A stretch of 64,000 nt of DNA, from contig NZ_CP176395.1 of the NCBI RefSeq assembly GCF_046244365.1, positions 5,208,001 through 5,272,000 of the forward strand. Reading direction: 5' to 3'. This document shows positions 50,773 to 59,806 of the stretch, in pieces; the first letter of the stretch is position 1; every line of letters begins with the position of its first letter. Source of the stretch: Paenibacillus_V sp046244365 (lineage in GTDB: Bacteria > Bacillota > Bacilli > Paenibacillales > NBRC-103111). Under the pieces are notes generated by a model. That model saw only the letters and a program-made list of their open reading frames with translations, had not been told where the DNA came from and did no database searches. The position numbers and the translations under genes are program-made.

Positions 50773-52029
50773 TTATTGTAACTTTTGAATGCGATCCCAC
50801 TGATTGATAATGTCGGTAACGCGAACCCCGAAGTTCTCGTCGATGACGACAACCTCGCCTTTTGCGATAAGCTTATTGTTGACTAGAATGTCAACCGGTT
50901 CCCCTGCAAGCTTATCAAGCTCGATGATCGAGCCTTGAGACAAATCCAATATATCTTTTATTACCTTTTTGGTTCTGCCGAGCTCTACCGTTACTTTAAG
51001 CGGTATGTCGAGCAGCAGATTCAAATTGGTATCGTCCCCTAGATGACCTGATTGCTGCGTGAAGTTCGTAAATTGCGCAGGCTGCACATTTACATTCCGG
51101 TTGTTCATCGCCCCGTAAGTTGCCGGCGACGGCTGCGCCTGATACATAGGCGGCTGCTGGTACATCGGAGGCTGTTGATACATCGGCTCCTGGTACATGG
51201 GCTGTTGGTGCATAGGTTGCTGCATCGGCGGCTCCATATATGGGGCAGGCTCCGCAGCTCTAGGCGGAGGCGATTGATGCGTCGGCGCAGGCTCATGAAC
51301 CGGCTTCGGCGCTTCGGCGACACTCGCAGGCTCGTCCATCGATGCGCCTCCCATCAGCGTTGCGACCATATCTTTCGCAAACGACACCGGCAGAAGCTGC
51401 ATAATGTTGGAATCGATCAAATCTCCGATTGTCAACCGGAACGAAATTTTGATAAAAATATCTTCGGGCGGCAAACTCTGTTCGGAGTCCGCTTGAGCGA
51501 AGTTCAAAATATCGATGCCAGGCGGCGAAATATTAACGAATCGGTTGAAGATGGTCGACATGGAAGTGGCCGAGGAACCCATCATCTGATTCATGGCTTC
51601 CTGCACGGCGCTAATATGTATTTCGCTGAGCTCGGCGTCTCCCGGGTGCCCGTCCCCGCCCATCATCAGGTCCGCGATGACTTGAGCATCCCGCGTTTTG
51701 ATGACAAGCAAATTGATGCCATGGAACCCGTCGACATAATTGACATGCACGGCGACGTGAGGCTTAGGAAACTCGTATTGCAGCTCATGCTTGCTGATGG
51801 TAGAAACCTTCGGCGTCGTAATATCCACTTTCTTACCTAGCAAGGTAGAAAGGGCGGTTGCAGCGCTCCCGAACGTAATATTGCCGATTTCGCCGAGCGC
51901 GTCCTGCTCGAGTGACGAGAGCAATTGGTCCAAACCCGGGGCTTCCGAAGATTCGTTCTGGCTATCCGACGTTTGTCTAAGCAAAGCGTCTATCTCTTCT
52001 TGTGACAAATAATCTTTACTATTCGTCAT
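50773..52029 (-). CDS. fliY: Motor switch phosphatase FliY (FliN/CheC fusion)
   Basis: Switch-complex protein that also dephosphorylates CheY-P. 418 aa. N-terminal CheY-binding peptide YLSQEEIDALLRQ; CheC-like middle with two active sites, DALGEIGNITFGSAATAL and ISAVQEAMNQMMGSSATSMS; a long Pro/Gln/Met/Tyr-rich linker (about 225-305) with MYQQPPMYQ repeats; C-terminal FliN (SpoA) domain from about 330 (LLLDIPLKVTVELGRTKKVI). Start overlaps fliM by eleven bases. Confidence 0.96.
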   Translation of the reverse strand: MTNSKDYLSQEEIDALLRQTSDSQNESSEAPGLDQLLSSLEQDALGEIGNITFGSAATALSTLLGKKVDITTPKVSTISKHELQYEFPKPHVAVHVNYVDGFHGINLLVIKTRDAQVIADLMMGGDGHPGDAELSEIHISAVQEAMNQMMGSSATSMSTIFNRFVNISPPGIDILNFAQADSEQSLPPEDIFIKISFRLTIGDLIDSNIMQLLPVSFAKDMVATLMGGASMDEPASVAEAPKPVHEPAPTHQSPPPRAAEPAPYMEPPMQQPMHQQPMYQEPMYQQPPMYQQPPMYQAQPSPATYGAMNNRNVNVQPAQFTNFTQQSGHLGDDTNLNLLLDIPLKVTVELGRTKKVIKDILDLSQGSIIELDKLAGEPVDILVNNKLIAKGEVVVIDENFGVRVTDIINQWDRIQKLQ

Positions 52030-53020
52030 GTTCTTCTTCGACTCCTTCGCTCACGATTTCGGTAACTTGGACGGCCACTTTGCCTTTCACCGTACCGGGA
52101 CTGCCGATAAACTTGAGCTTGTCCCCAACTTTGATGTGCAAACCTTGATCCACGGGCTTATCCAGCGAGATGACATCCCCTACGGCCAAATTCAAAAATT
52201 CATGAACGCTTATTTCCGAATGGCCTAGTTCGGCGATCATCGACAGCTTCGCTTTGTTTACCCTTTCCTGGAGTGCGTCCGACTCCTCCACCGTCTTCGT
52301 CTTCTTGTGCGTCACGAACATGTGATGCACGGACAGCCTTGGCATAATCGGTTCGATTACGACGTGGGGGATACATAGATTGACCATCCCTGTCGTATCG
52401 CCGATCTTCGTGCTCAGCGAAATGAGCGCGATCGTATCGTTCGGGGAGGCGATCTGCATGAACTGCGGATTCGTCTCCAGCGCTTCCAAGCGCGGGTACA
52501 ACTCGACGACCGTCCGCCACGCTTCGGTCAACGACTCCAGCGCGCGGCTGAACATTTTTTCCATAATGATCGTATCGATTTCCGTTAACGCGCTGATTTT
52601 CGACGGTGCGGCTCCGGAGCCGCCGAGTAAACGATCCAGCATCGCATAAGCTACGTTCGGGTGAATCTCAAGCACCATTCTGCCTTCCAGCGGCTCCGCT
52701 TCAAATATATTTAAAATCGTCATCTTCGGGATGGACCTTATAAATTCATCATAAGGGAGTTGTTCGACACCGACAACATTTATTTGCACAAAAGTGCGCA
52801 ATTGCGTCGAAAAATATGTCGTCAAATACCGCGCAAAATTTTCATGGATTCGCGTCAAGCTGCGGAGATGATCCTTTGAAAAGCGGGTAGCGCGTTTAAA
52901 GTCATATACTCTGACTTTTTTCTGGGTCTCCTCTTTCTTTAGCTCTTCCGCTTCCATTTCTCCGGAAGACAGCGCTGCTAGCAGGGCGTCTATCTCATTT
53001 TGTGAAAGAACGTCAACCAA
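52019..53020 (-). CDS. fliM: Motor switch protein FliM
   Basis: C-ring protein that binds CheY-P and sets direction. 333 aa. VDVLSQNEIDALLAAL is the CheY-binding N-terminal peptide; then KVRVYDFKRATRFSKD, TRIHENFARYLTT, a CheC-like middle and a FliN-like C-terminal domain (VGDVISLDKPVDQGLHI). Start is TTG at 53020: AAGGAGGTG lies upstream, and the ATG at 53038 falls inside that site. Confidence 0.96.
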   Translation of the reverse strand: MVDVLSQNEIDALLAALSSGEMEAEELKKEETQKKVRVYDFKRATRFSKDHLRSLTRIHENFARYLTTYFSTQLRTFVQINVVGVEQLPYDEFIRSIPKMTILNIFEAEPLEGRMVLEIHPNVAYAMLDRLLGGSGAAPSKISALTEIDTIIMEKMFSRALESLTEAWRTVVELYPRLEALETNPQFMQIASPNDTIALISLSTKIGDTTGMVNLCIPHVVIEPIMPRLSVHHMFVTHKKTKTVEESDALQERVNKAKLSMIAELGHSEISVHEFLNLAVGDVISLDKPVDQGLHIKVGDKLKFIGSPGTVKGKVAVQVTEIVSEGVEEEHDE

Positions 53021-53056
53021 CGGGCTCACCTCCTTCATGACGTCTCAAATGATCGA

Positions 53057-53530
53057 TTATTGTACGATGATGTCCGTAATGGAGACTTGCTTTAGCTTCC
53101 CTTCCGTCAGGACAGGGTTAATTTTATTCATCAGCGTTGCCGTCAAGCTGTCTTGTCCCTTGCTGCCGGAAACTTGTTCCCGCGTCATGTCGGCAAGCGT
53201 AAGCGTAATGATCGATTTCACCTTGAAATCCAGCTTTTCGAATTCTTCTTTCGCTTTTTTCGAGTCAAGCTCGAAAGCGAAGCTCGCTTTGATGATTCTG
53301 TCTTTTTCCGATAAATTCGTCACCACGTCTTTTAGAATGAATGTGTTGTCTTTAATTTGAGAGGCCGATAATTTTTTGCCCTGAACCGATTCGACGGCGC
53401 TTTTCGGGTCGGCATCTTCCGCTTTGTCTTTTTTGTCCATATAGTTCCAAAGGACAAAAAAAGCGGTCAAAATCAAGGTGATGACAATAAGCATCGCGAT
53501 TACGATCTGGAACAACTTGCTCTTAAACAA
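53057..53530 (-). CDS. fliL: Flagellar basal body protein FliL
   Basis: Inner-membrane protein that associates with the stator. 157 aa: one N-terminal membrane helix (IVIAMLIVITLILTAFFVLW), a charged linker, and a periplasm-side/extracellular domain with the family's late segment KVKSIITLTLADMTREQ. TTG start directly after the swrD stop, six bases from GAGGGG. Confidence 0.93.
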   Translation of the reverse strand: MFKSKLFQIVIAMLIVITLILTAFFVLWNYMDKKDKAEDADPKSAVESVQGKKLSASQIKDNTFILKDVVTNLSEKDRIIKASFAFELDSKKAKEEFEKLDFKVKSIITLTLADMTREQVSGSKGQDSLTATLMNKINPVLTEGKLKQVSITDIIVQ

Positions 53531-53752
53531 CTAAGACCCCTCCACATCCTTACTCGTTATCGTGCCTCTTACCGCTCCGATGCGCTGCATGTAATCGGCA
53601 ACTAAGCGAATCACGTCGGATACCTTTTCGAGAACAACGATTTTTTTTCCCGTCGTGAGGATAAGCATCGTTTCGGGAATTTCATCGATCGTTTCGATCA
53701 TTAAGGCATTTACGGTTATTGGCTTCCCATTTAAACGGGTGACGGTAATCAT
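53531..53752 (-). CDS. swrD: FlbD-family protein SwrD
   Basis: 73 aa. In B. subtilis SwrD (YlzI) raises flagellar torque and supports swarming. MITVTRLNGKPITVNALMIE then ETIDEIPETMLILTTGKK, the FlbD signature, followed by VVLEKVSDVIRLVADY. ATG 53752 is five bases after GGAGGG; the TTG just before it (53755) is also in frame. Confidence 0.93.
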   Translation of the reverse strand: MITVTRLNGKPITVNALMIETIDEIPETMLILTTGKKIVVLEKVSDVIRLVADYMQRIGAVRGTITSKDVEGS

Positions 53753-53772
53753 CAATTCCCTCCGTTTCGATA

Positions 53773-53801
53773 ATGAGGGGGTTGGGTCGCAACCCCCTCA
53801 T
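53773..53801 (-). other. Strong stem-loop between hook gene and swrD
   Basis: Minus strand ATGAGGGGGTTG CGACC CAACCCCCTCAT, twelve perfect pairs, starting 10 bases after the hook gene stop and ending about 20 bases before the swrD start. No U-tract follows (TATCGAAACGG), so it is not a standard terminator. It may stabilise the 3' end of the abundant hook message or limit read-through. Confidence 0.8.
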
Positions 53802-53810
53802 CGATTCCTA

Positions 53811-54638
53811 TTATCGTTTCAGGTTAACAACTTCCTGCAAAACTTCATCGGAGGTAGTAATGATACGGGAATTCGCTTGGAAACCCCTTTGAGCCACGAT
53901 CATCTCGGTAAACTCGGCCGTCAGGTCGACGTTGGACATTTCGAGCTGACCGGATATGATAGCGCCCGTTCCCGTTTCCGGATTATTGGCTTCAATAATC
54001 TCTTGCGCGCTGTCAGGGTTAGCGTTCGGCGTCATCCGGTACAAATTCCCTCCGACTTTGTCGAGGCCGCCCGGATTCGCTACTTTCACGACGCCGATGC
54101 GCATGCCGTTATCGATCGTCCCGTCGTTCAGCTTCTTGTTAATCGTACCGTCTTGACCGATACTGAACTCCACCACGGTCGTGAAGTCTATCGTAATCGG
54201 TTCGCCGCCCGGCTGGGTGACGAGCAAGCCCGAGCTATTCACGAGATTCCCCATGGCATCGACTCTAAAGCTTCCGTCACGGGTAAGGTACGCTTCCTCT
54301 TGACCTTGACCGGCATTCATTTTTACCGCGAAAAAGCCGTCTCCGTCGATCCGCAAGTCCGTTGGCACGTTCGTTGTCATCGCACTGCCCGGCGTATGAA
54401 TCGTATCGATAGCGCCGATCGTAACGCCGAGACCGATCTGTTTGGCGTTTACGCCGCCCGTTTCGTTACCGTCCGGAGCAGTCATCCCTGCGGACGTTTG
54501 GCTTAAAATATCTTTAAACATTACCCGACCGGCTTTGAACCCGGCCGTATTGACGTTGGCGATGTTGTTGCCGATGACATCAAGCTTCGTTTGAAAGCCG
54601 CGCATTCCGGAAACGCCAGAGTACAACGATCTCAACAT
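53811..54638 (-). CDS. flgE: Flagellar hook protein FlgE (often labelled FlgG-type)
   Basis: Builds the hook. 275 aa. N-terminal MLRSLYSGVSGMRGFQTKLD and the GNNIANVNTAGFKAGR motif; D1 region with DLRIDGDGFFAV; C-terminal SNVDLTAEFTEMIVAQRGFQ and IITTSDEVLQEVVNLKR. The short Bacillus-type hook protein is close to rod proteins, which is why automatic tools call it FlgG. Its place after flgD and before swrD matches flgE of B. subtilis. GAGGAGGATAATAAGTT lies before ATG. Confidence 0.93.
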   Translation of the reverse strand: MLRSLYSGVSGMRGFQTKLDVIGNNIANVNTAGFKAGRVMFKDILSQTSAGMTAPDGNETGGVNAKQIGLGVTIGAIDTIHTPGSAMTTNVPTDLRIDGDGFFAVKMNAGQGQEEAYLTRDGSFRVDAMGNLVNSSGLLVTQPGGEPITIDFTTVVEFSIGQDGTINKKLNDGTIDNGMRIGVVKVANPGGLDKVGGNLYRMTPNANPDSAQEIIEANNPETGTGAIISGQLEMSNVDLTAEFTEMIVAQRGFQANSRIITTSDEVLQEVVNLKR

Positions 54639-54734
54639 AACTTATTATCCTCCTCGTCTGTCTAACCAAGTACTATGTACAGCAGGCTGCTTCATTCGAT
54701 CGGCAGCCGTGAGGGCTTCCGTGTAGGGCCAGCC

Positions 54735-55115
54735 CTAGGACAATATTACAGCGCTGTCGATTTGCGTAAATACGTTCTCTTTCATGGAATCGCTGTCCAT
54801 AGCCGTAACGATGGTGCGATTTTTGACGTTTACGATAAAAGCCATATTGTCGTAGACGATAAGCGATTCTCTAGAGCCTTTCATCGCGGCTTTGTCGACA
54901 GCCGTTTCGATTTTGGCCATTTGCTCGGGCTTCAGTTCGATTCCCCGCTGTTGCAGGCGTACTTCCGCATGGTGACTGAGCTTGACCATGCTCTTATGCA
55001 GCATGTCGTCGAACCTTGGAGCTTGCTTCGTCACCGGCGCCGAATGCGCTATAGGCCGTTGTACAGGCGCTTTGCTTGCATTCGGATAAAGCTGACCGAT
55101 CGATAGGCGTTCCAT
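54735..55115 (-). CDS. Flagellar operon protein of the TIGR02530 type
   Basis: 126 aa conserved protein found beside flgD and the hook gene in many Firmicutes; function not known. Seen: MLHKSMVKLSHHAEVRLQQR, then GIELKPEQMAKIETAVDKA, and IVYDNMAFIVNVKNRTIVTA followed by MDSDSMKENVFTQIDSAVIL, the best conserved part. Start shares one base with the flgD stop (TAATG). Confidence 0.85.
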   Translation of the reverse strand: MERLSIGQLYPNASKAPVQRPIAHSAPVTKQAPRFDDMLHKSMVKLSHHAEVRLQQRGIELKPEQMAKIETAVDKAAMKGSRESLIVYDNMAFIVNVKNRTIVTAMDSDSMKENVFTQIDSAVILS

Positions 55116-55570
55116 TAGTTCTTAATCTCCGGATCCCAGATTTTCAGCAGTTTATCCAGAGAAATTTCTTCCCCTTTTACACTCGCGTACTGTATGCCCT
55201 TCTTGAACAGCAGCGCATCCACAACGCCTTCTTTCTGAACTTTGACGCCAGAAGCGTCAATCGCCTCCCAGCTTACCGATTTACCGATCAAGCCCGGCGT
55301 CAAACCTAGCGACTGGCGCAACAGCTTCATTTCGTTCGCCATATTCGAGATCTGCTCCACCGAGGTGAACTGCGCCATCTGGGCGATAAATTCCTTATCC
55401 TGCAGCGGCTGCATCGGATCCTGGTTTTTGAGCTGGGCAATTAAAATTTTCAAAAAGTCATCCTTGCCCATCGTGCTGCTGTCGGCCTTGTTCGCCGTGC
55501 CCTTTTTGTCGATATTCGTCTTGGAGTAGTTGGGCCAAACATTGCCTGTTGAAAATACCGCATCTGCCAT
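55115..55570 (-). CDS. flgD: Hook capping protein FlgD
   Basis: Scaffold for hook growth. 151 aa, the short Firmicutes form. MGKDDFLKILIAQLKNQDPM and EFIAQMAQFTSVEQISNMAN are the family landmarks; the C-terminal part is reduced compared with enterobacterial FlgD of about 230 aa. GGAGGTGAAAC before ATG 55570. Confidence 0.95.
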   Translation of the reverse strand: MADAVFSTGNVWPNYSKTNIDKKGTANKADSSTMGKDDFLKILIAQLKNQDPMQPLQDKEFIAQMAQFTSVEQISNMANEMKLLRQSLGLTPGLIGKSVSWEAIDASGVKVQKEGVVDALLFKKGIQYASVKGEEISLDKLLKIWDPEIKN

Positions 55571-55617
55571 TGTTTCACCTCCGCTAGCTTATTGCGATCC
55601 GTAGACGTATCGATCCA

Positions 55618-57075
55618 TTAGGCGGTAACGTCGAATCCCGAAGCCGATACCGATGCATTCGTTTCATCAGTCGCTGCGGATTCTACGGAGAACGAATCAT
55701 TCCCCTGCTCGTACCGTTCCGGCTGACGCTTCGATTGCTGGGTAAATTGCTGGGACGACTGTTGATGCCTTCCGTCATGGAACATGCCGGATTGCAGCGA
55801 AGGACTTTGGCTAACTTCGATTTTCTCGACCTGCAGTCCCTGGCTTACCAGCGTCGAACGCAAATGGGAAAGCTGGCTCTCGATCATTTCTTTACCGAGG
55901 AGGGTCTGGGCGGAAAATTGTGCAACCAGCTGCCCGTTTTGCAGCGAGATTTTAACATCGACTTGTCCCAAATGTTCAGGCGTTAGAGATAAGCGCGCTT
56001 CCGAAAAGCCGTTTAACGCGTTAACCTTTATGCTTTTCAGCACGAATTGGCTCATGTCTTGAACAAAGCTTTGCGCCGAAACCGGCTTAGCCATAGTCTG
56101 AACGTCGTTCACGTGCTTTGCTGTTGTTCCGTGCTGCAGGGAAAAAACCAGATTGGACTCCGGCTCATCTCCGGAAGCCGCCGGCTGTAGATCGGACTTC
56201 GTCTCCGCCGATTGAACCAGCTTTTCAAAAACAATCCCTTGCTTTGCAGAAAGCACCTGCAGCTTGCTTAACGCTTCCGTCGCTGTAAGATGTTGGGAAG
56301 CTTGCTGCGTTACAATCGGCTGCTCAAGCGGGATAGCGCCGGGCTTGACTACGCTTGCCGGTACAGCTGCCGTGTGTTGAGCAGGCTTGCCTTGAGCCGC
56401 TTCCGCCGCTTCCGTGCCCTTGGGCGCATCCATTGCCGCTGGCCTTACTTCGGCGATCAGCTTCTGCAAATCCTCGGTCAATTGCTGAACAAAGGGATTC
56501 TTGGGATCGCTTTGCAGCAAGGAAAGGAATTTTTGTATCGTCTGTGCAGCCTGTTCGGGTTTATCCTGCTGAACGGGCTCTTGGACCGGCGAATCTTTCA
56601 GCGCATGGCCTGGATCCGCAGTACCGGCAGACAGCAACGGATTCGTCGGCAGACCTTCATCGGATGTCTCAACCGCCAATACAGTAGCAGAACCTTCCTC
56701 TCCCGACAAAGCGGCTACCAGCTCATCCACCTTGGCGGACCATTGCGTAAACCCTTGAGCGGCTAGAAGCTCGCTAAACAGCTCAGGATGCTGCTCCAGC
56801 AGTTGCTGCAGCTGCTTGTCCATTTCTTCGCTGCTGCCGGCTTCTCCTTGCGGAATAAGGGCGAGCAGCAGCAGCGGCGATAAGCCTGCCAGCATCGATT
56901 CCAGCGATAACGCGGAACCGTCCGTTCCTTCGGCCTGTGACGCGCCTCCCAGAAGCTGTCCCAAAGTACCGGCGAAAAGTTCTCCGGCACCCGTACCCGC
57001 CGCACCTGCTTCGTTCCCAGCTACCGCTTTCCATAGAGGGGCCGCAGCGGCTGCATTTTGAGCGATTGCATTCAT
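55618..57075 (-). CDS. fliK: Hook-length control protein FliK
   Basis: Secreted molecular ruler and trigger for the FlhB switch. 485 aa. A long low-complexity Ala/Gln/Leu/Pro N-terminal region, then a folded C-terminal domain (about 345-430) with ARLSLTPEHLGQVDVKISLQ and LVAQFSAQTLLGKEMIES, which is the conserved FliK core, then a Gln/Ser-rich tail. ATG 57075 is eight bases after AGGAGG; the GTG at 57084 is inside the spacer. Confidence 0.93.
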   Translation of the reverse strand: MNAIAQNAAAAAPLWKAVAGNEAGAAGTGAGELFAGTLGQLLGGASQAEGTDGSALSLESMLAGLSPLLLLALIPQGEAGSSEEMDKQLQQLLEQHPELFSELLAAQGFTQWSAKVDELVAALSGEEGSATVLAVETSDEGLPTNPLLSAGTADPGHALKDSPVQEPVQQDKPEQAAQTIQKFLSLLQSDPKNPFVQQLTEDLQKLIAEVRPAAMDAPKGTEAAEAAQGKPAQHTAAVPASVVKPGAIPLEQPIVTQQASQHLTATEALSKLQVLSAKQGIVFEKLVQSAETKSDLQPAASGDEPESNLVFSLQHGTTAKHVNDVQTMAKPVSAQSFVQDMSQFVLKSIKVNALNGFSEARLSLTPEHLGQVDVKISLQNGQLVAQFSAQTLLGKEMIESQLSHLRSTLVSQGLQVEKIEVSQSPSLQSGMFHDGRHQQSSQQFTQQSKRQPERYEQGNDSFSVESAATDETNASVSASGFDVTA

Positions 57076-57097
57076 ATTATTCACCTCCTTTCATCAG

Positions 57098-58006
57098 CTA
57101 CTGTGCGAGGCGAGCCGTTATGGCCGCTGCCGTTTCCTTGGACAAATCGGCCAAAGCCGTCATAATCTTCGACCGCGCTTGATTATCCGTCGCATTCAGA
57201 ATTTCGATCACCTTCGCTTGATTGACCCCGTTCATTTCCATCAGCACCGTCGCGGCGCTTTTGGGCGTCATATTGGCAAAGGTTTGACCGAGATCGTTTT
57301 TACTGAGTTTGGATGACGCGGTTGCCGACGCTTCTACCATTTGCTTCAAGCGTTCCTGCAGAGCGGCGATTTCCCGGTCCTTCACAGGTACGGAGTCCTT
57401 AAGACTGATGGAGGTTTCGGCCGCCTTCTTCGGGTCCATTTTCTCCAAAATTTTCACGCGTTCCTCCGGCTTCATTTCAGCCATGACAAGAACTCTTTCG
57501 GATAACGTCAAATTTTCAAAAATCGGACCGGCCTTGGTCGGATTCATTTTGGCGAACATGTCGGCAGTCTGCTTAATTTGAACCAGATAGTCCTCGTCGC
57601 TTTTCGCTTTCGTTTTCAGTTGGTCCTCCAAGGCCGTGTTCTTGGCCTGCAGTTCTTTGACCGACTGATCTTTTTGCTGGTTTGCGGCTTCGGCCTTCTT
57701 CAACTGCTCCGTCATATCCGTCAGCGACTTGTTCAAATCGCTTACCTTCTGCTCCTCCGGCTCCGTCGTTACCGAGGAGACCGTAACTTTATTCTCTTCC
57801 TTCTTGCTTTCCGACTTCGGTTCAGGCAGGACGCTGCTTACGAATGGTATTTTATTCGCGGTTTTCAGCACGTTATCCATCACGTCATAATCGAAAAGCT
57901 TCAGAAGTACGACTAACAAGACGCCCGTAAAAACAATCGGAATAAAAAACCAATACAAAAACCGCTCGAAAGCGCTCAATTCCGATTTTTCCAACTCGGT
58001 GTCCAT
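57098..58006 (-). CDS. ylxF: MotE/YlxF-like flagellar membrane protein
   Basis: 302 aa. One N-terminal membrane helix (about 15-40), a Lys/Glu-rich linker, a coiled coil (about 90-140), and two MgtE_N-like helical modules: MFAKMNPTKAGPIFENLTLS with ERVLVMAEMKPEERVKILEKM, and TFANMTPKSAATVLMEMNG. This is the layout of MotE-type proteins (export-linked chaperone for MotC in proteobacteria) and of YlxF in B. subtilis, which lies in the same place between fliJ and fliK. Function here is inferred. Confidence 0.85.
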   Translation of the reverse strand: MDTELEKSELSAFERFLYWFFIPIVFTGVLLVVLLKLFDYDVMDNVLKTANKIPFVSSVLPEPKSESKKEENKVTVSSVTTEPEEQKVSDLNKSLTDMTEQLKKAEAANQQKDQSVKELQAKNTALEDQLKTKAKSDEDYLVQIKQTADMFAKMNPTKAGPIFENLTLSERVLVMAEMKPEERVKILEKMDPKKAAETSISLKDSVPVKDREIAALQERLKQMVEASATASSKLSKNDLGQTFANMTPKSAATVLMEMNGVNQAKVIEILNATDNQARSKIMTALADLSKETAAAITARLAQ

Positions 58007-58035
58007 TTCCGTTCACCTCTTCTCGCATTCATCGG

Positions 58036-58482
58036 TTAGGACATCAGCTTGTACCGGGTAATCGCGATATCGTCGAGTTCTTCCTGCTCCTTCTTCAGCT
58101 GCAAAGCCGTAAAAGCTTGTTTGGCTTTATCACGGGCTTGAAACCAAATCTTCTCTTCGATCGTCTTATGTACGAGCTGTTCTTGTTTAACCGATACGTT
58201 TTGCTTCGCTGACTGCACGTCTTTTGTTTTGCGGTGAATTTGACGGTCGATATGCTGGATATACGTTTGGTGCACCATAAGCTCGGAAACCGATGTCCGG
58301 CCGGCCGATTCGTTTACCATATCGTCGTGAAGCAGCCTTTTCCGTTCTTGGAGCTCCAGCAAAGACTGCTCTTCGACCCGCAGCGCGCCGACAGCGCTGG
58401 AAAACACCCATTCCGCTTGCGTCTTCTCGTTCGATTTCAGATCGACAATTTTTTGAAAGCCGTATTTGAATTTCACGCGCAC
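58036..58482 (-). CDS. fliJ: Flagellar export chaperone-escort FliJ
   Basis: Coiled-coil stalk protein of the export ATPase. 148 aa, almost all charged heptads. Start FKYGFQKIVDLKSNEKTQAE matches the family N-terminus (F-x-F-Q-K-hydrophobic-hydrophobic-D/E). Start GTG at 58482, five bases after GGAGG and one base after the fliI stop; another GTG at 58476 is less well spaced. Confidence 0.92.
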   Translation of the reverse strand: MRVKFKYGFQKIVDLKSNEKTQAEWVFSSAVGALRVEEQSLLELQERKRLLHDDMVNESAGRTSVSELMVHQTYIQHIDRQIHRKTKDVQSAKQNVSVKQEQLVHKTIEEKIWFQARDKAKQAFTALQLKKEQEELDDIAITRYKLMS

Positions 58483-58483
58483 A

Positions 58484-59806
58484 TCATCCTCCGCCGAATT
58501 CTGCAATCAGTCTATGCTGCGATTCCGCAAAAGTCGCTTTCTCCGACGTCGTTTGCCGGGTAAAGCTCCAAATGGCCGGGATAAGCTGCATGGCCCTATC
58601 AATTTCCGGATTGGAACCTTGCTGGTACGCCCCGATATTAATTAAGTCTTCCGAATCTTTATAAACAGATAGCATTCGTTTCATATTGTTGGCTGCTTCC
58701 TGCTGCTCGTCGGGAACGATTTCCTTCATCACGCGGCTGACGCTGGCCAGCACGTCGATCGCGGGAAAATGGCCGCGGTTCGCCAAGTTGCGATGGAGCA
58801 CGATATGGCCGTCCAAGATCCCCCGTACTGCGTCGGCTATCGGTTCATTCATATCGTCGCCGTCAACAAGCACCGTGTAGAATGCGGTTATAGAGCCTTT
58901 CGGCCCCGTTCCGGAACGCTCCAGGAGCTTAGGCAAGCCCGCAAACACCGAAGGCGTATAGCCTCGCGTCGCAGGCGGCTCGCCGACGGCAAGTCCGACT
59001 TCGCGCTGCGCCATCGCATAACGCGTTACGGAGTCCATCATAAGCATGACGTTCAAGCCGCGGTCGCGGAAATACTCGGCGATGCTCGTCGCGATCAGCG
59101 CCCCTTTAATCCGAATGAGCGCGGGCTGATCGGAGGTCGCTACGATGACGACGGAACGGGCAAGTCCTTCCGGACCGAGATCCCTCTCGATAAAATCGAG
59201 AACTTCGCGTCCGCGTTCGCCGATTAAGGCGATGACGTTGACATCCGCCGACGTATTCCTGGCAATCATGCCGAGCAGCGTACTCTTCCCTACGCCGGAG
59301 CCGGCAAAAATGCCGACCCGCTGTCCCTTTCCGATCGAAAGCAGTCCGTCGATACAGCGTACGCCGACGCTTATCGGTTCGAGCACGCGCGGACGGCTGA
59401 GCGGATTGCTGGGCATGTTGAAGGTTGAATATTGCGCCATGCGGGATGGCAAAAACGTACCGTCCAGCGGTTCGCCCAAGCCGTTCAACACTTTGCCGAG
59501 CAGTTCATGTCCGACCTGTACGGTCAACGGTTTCCCGGTGCCAACTACATCGCAGCCGGGCCCTATGGCATGCAGCTCGCCCAACGGCATCAGCAGCACC
59601 CGATTATCGCGAAATCCGACGACCTCGGCCTTTAGCGGGACACTGGACTTGAACGGATAAATATAACAGACGTCGCCGACGCTTGCATCAGGCCCCTCCG
59701 ATTCGACCGTAAGCCCGATCACCTGCGTCACCTTGCCGTTAACGCGAACCGAATCGATCTGTTGTAAGTGCTCTATGTATTTGGCCGCATCGGGTCGGTT
59801 ACTCAT
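58484..59806 (-). CDS. fliI: Flagellum-specific export ATPase FliI
   Basis: Hexameric ATPase that powers loading of export substrates. 440 aa. Walker A GIFAGSGVGKSTLLGMIARN near residue 165; ALIGERGREVLDFIE; Walker B VMLMMDSVTRYAMAQREVGL; and TRGYTPSVFAGLPKLLERSG. Start overlaps the fliH stop by eight bases. Confidence 0.98.
   Translation of the reverse strand: MSNRPDAAKYIEHLQQIDSVRVNGKVTQVIGLTVESEGPDASVGDVCYIYPFKSSVPLKAEVVGFRDNRVLLMPLGELHAIGPGCDVVGTGKPLTVQVGHELLGKVLNGLGEPLDGTFLPSRMAQYSTFNMPSNPLSRPRVLEPISVGVRCIDGLLSIGKGQRVGIFAGSGVGKSTLLGMIARNTSADVNVIALIGERGREVLDFIERDLGPEGLARSVVIVATSDQPALIRIKGALIATSIAEYFRDRGLNVMLMMDSVTRYAMAQREVGLAVGEPPATRGYTPSVFAGLPKLLERSGTGPKGSITAFYTVLVDGDDMNEPIADAVRGILDGHIVLHRNLANRGHFPAIDVLASVSRVMKEIVPDEQQEAANNMKRMLSVYKDSEDLINIGAYQQGSNPEIDRAMQLIPAIWSFTRQTTSEKATFAESQHRLIAEFGGG

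Noticed and set aside
53811..54638. FlgG distal rod protein
   Set aside because: Gene order flgD - this gene - swrD and the close match to the short Bacillus hook protein fit FlgE better, though the two families are similar.
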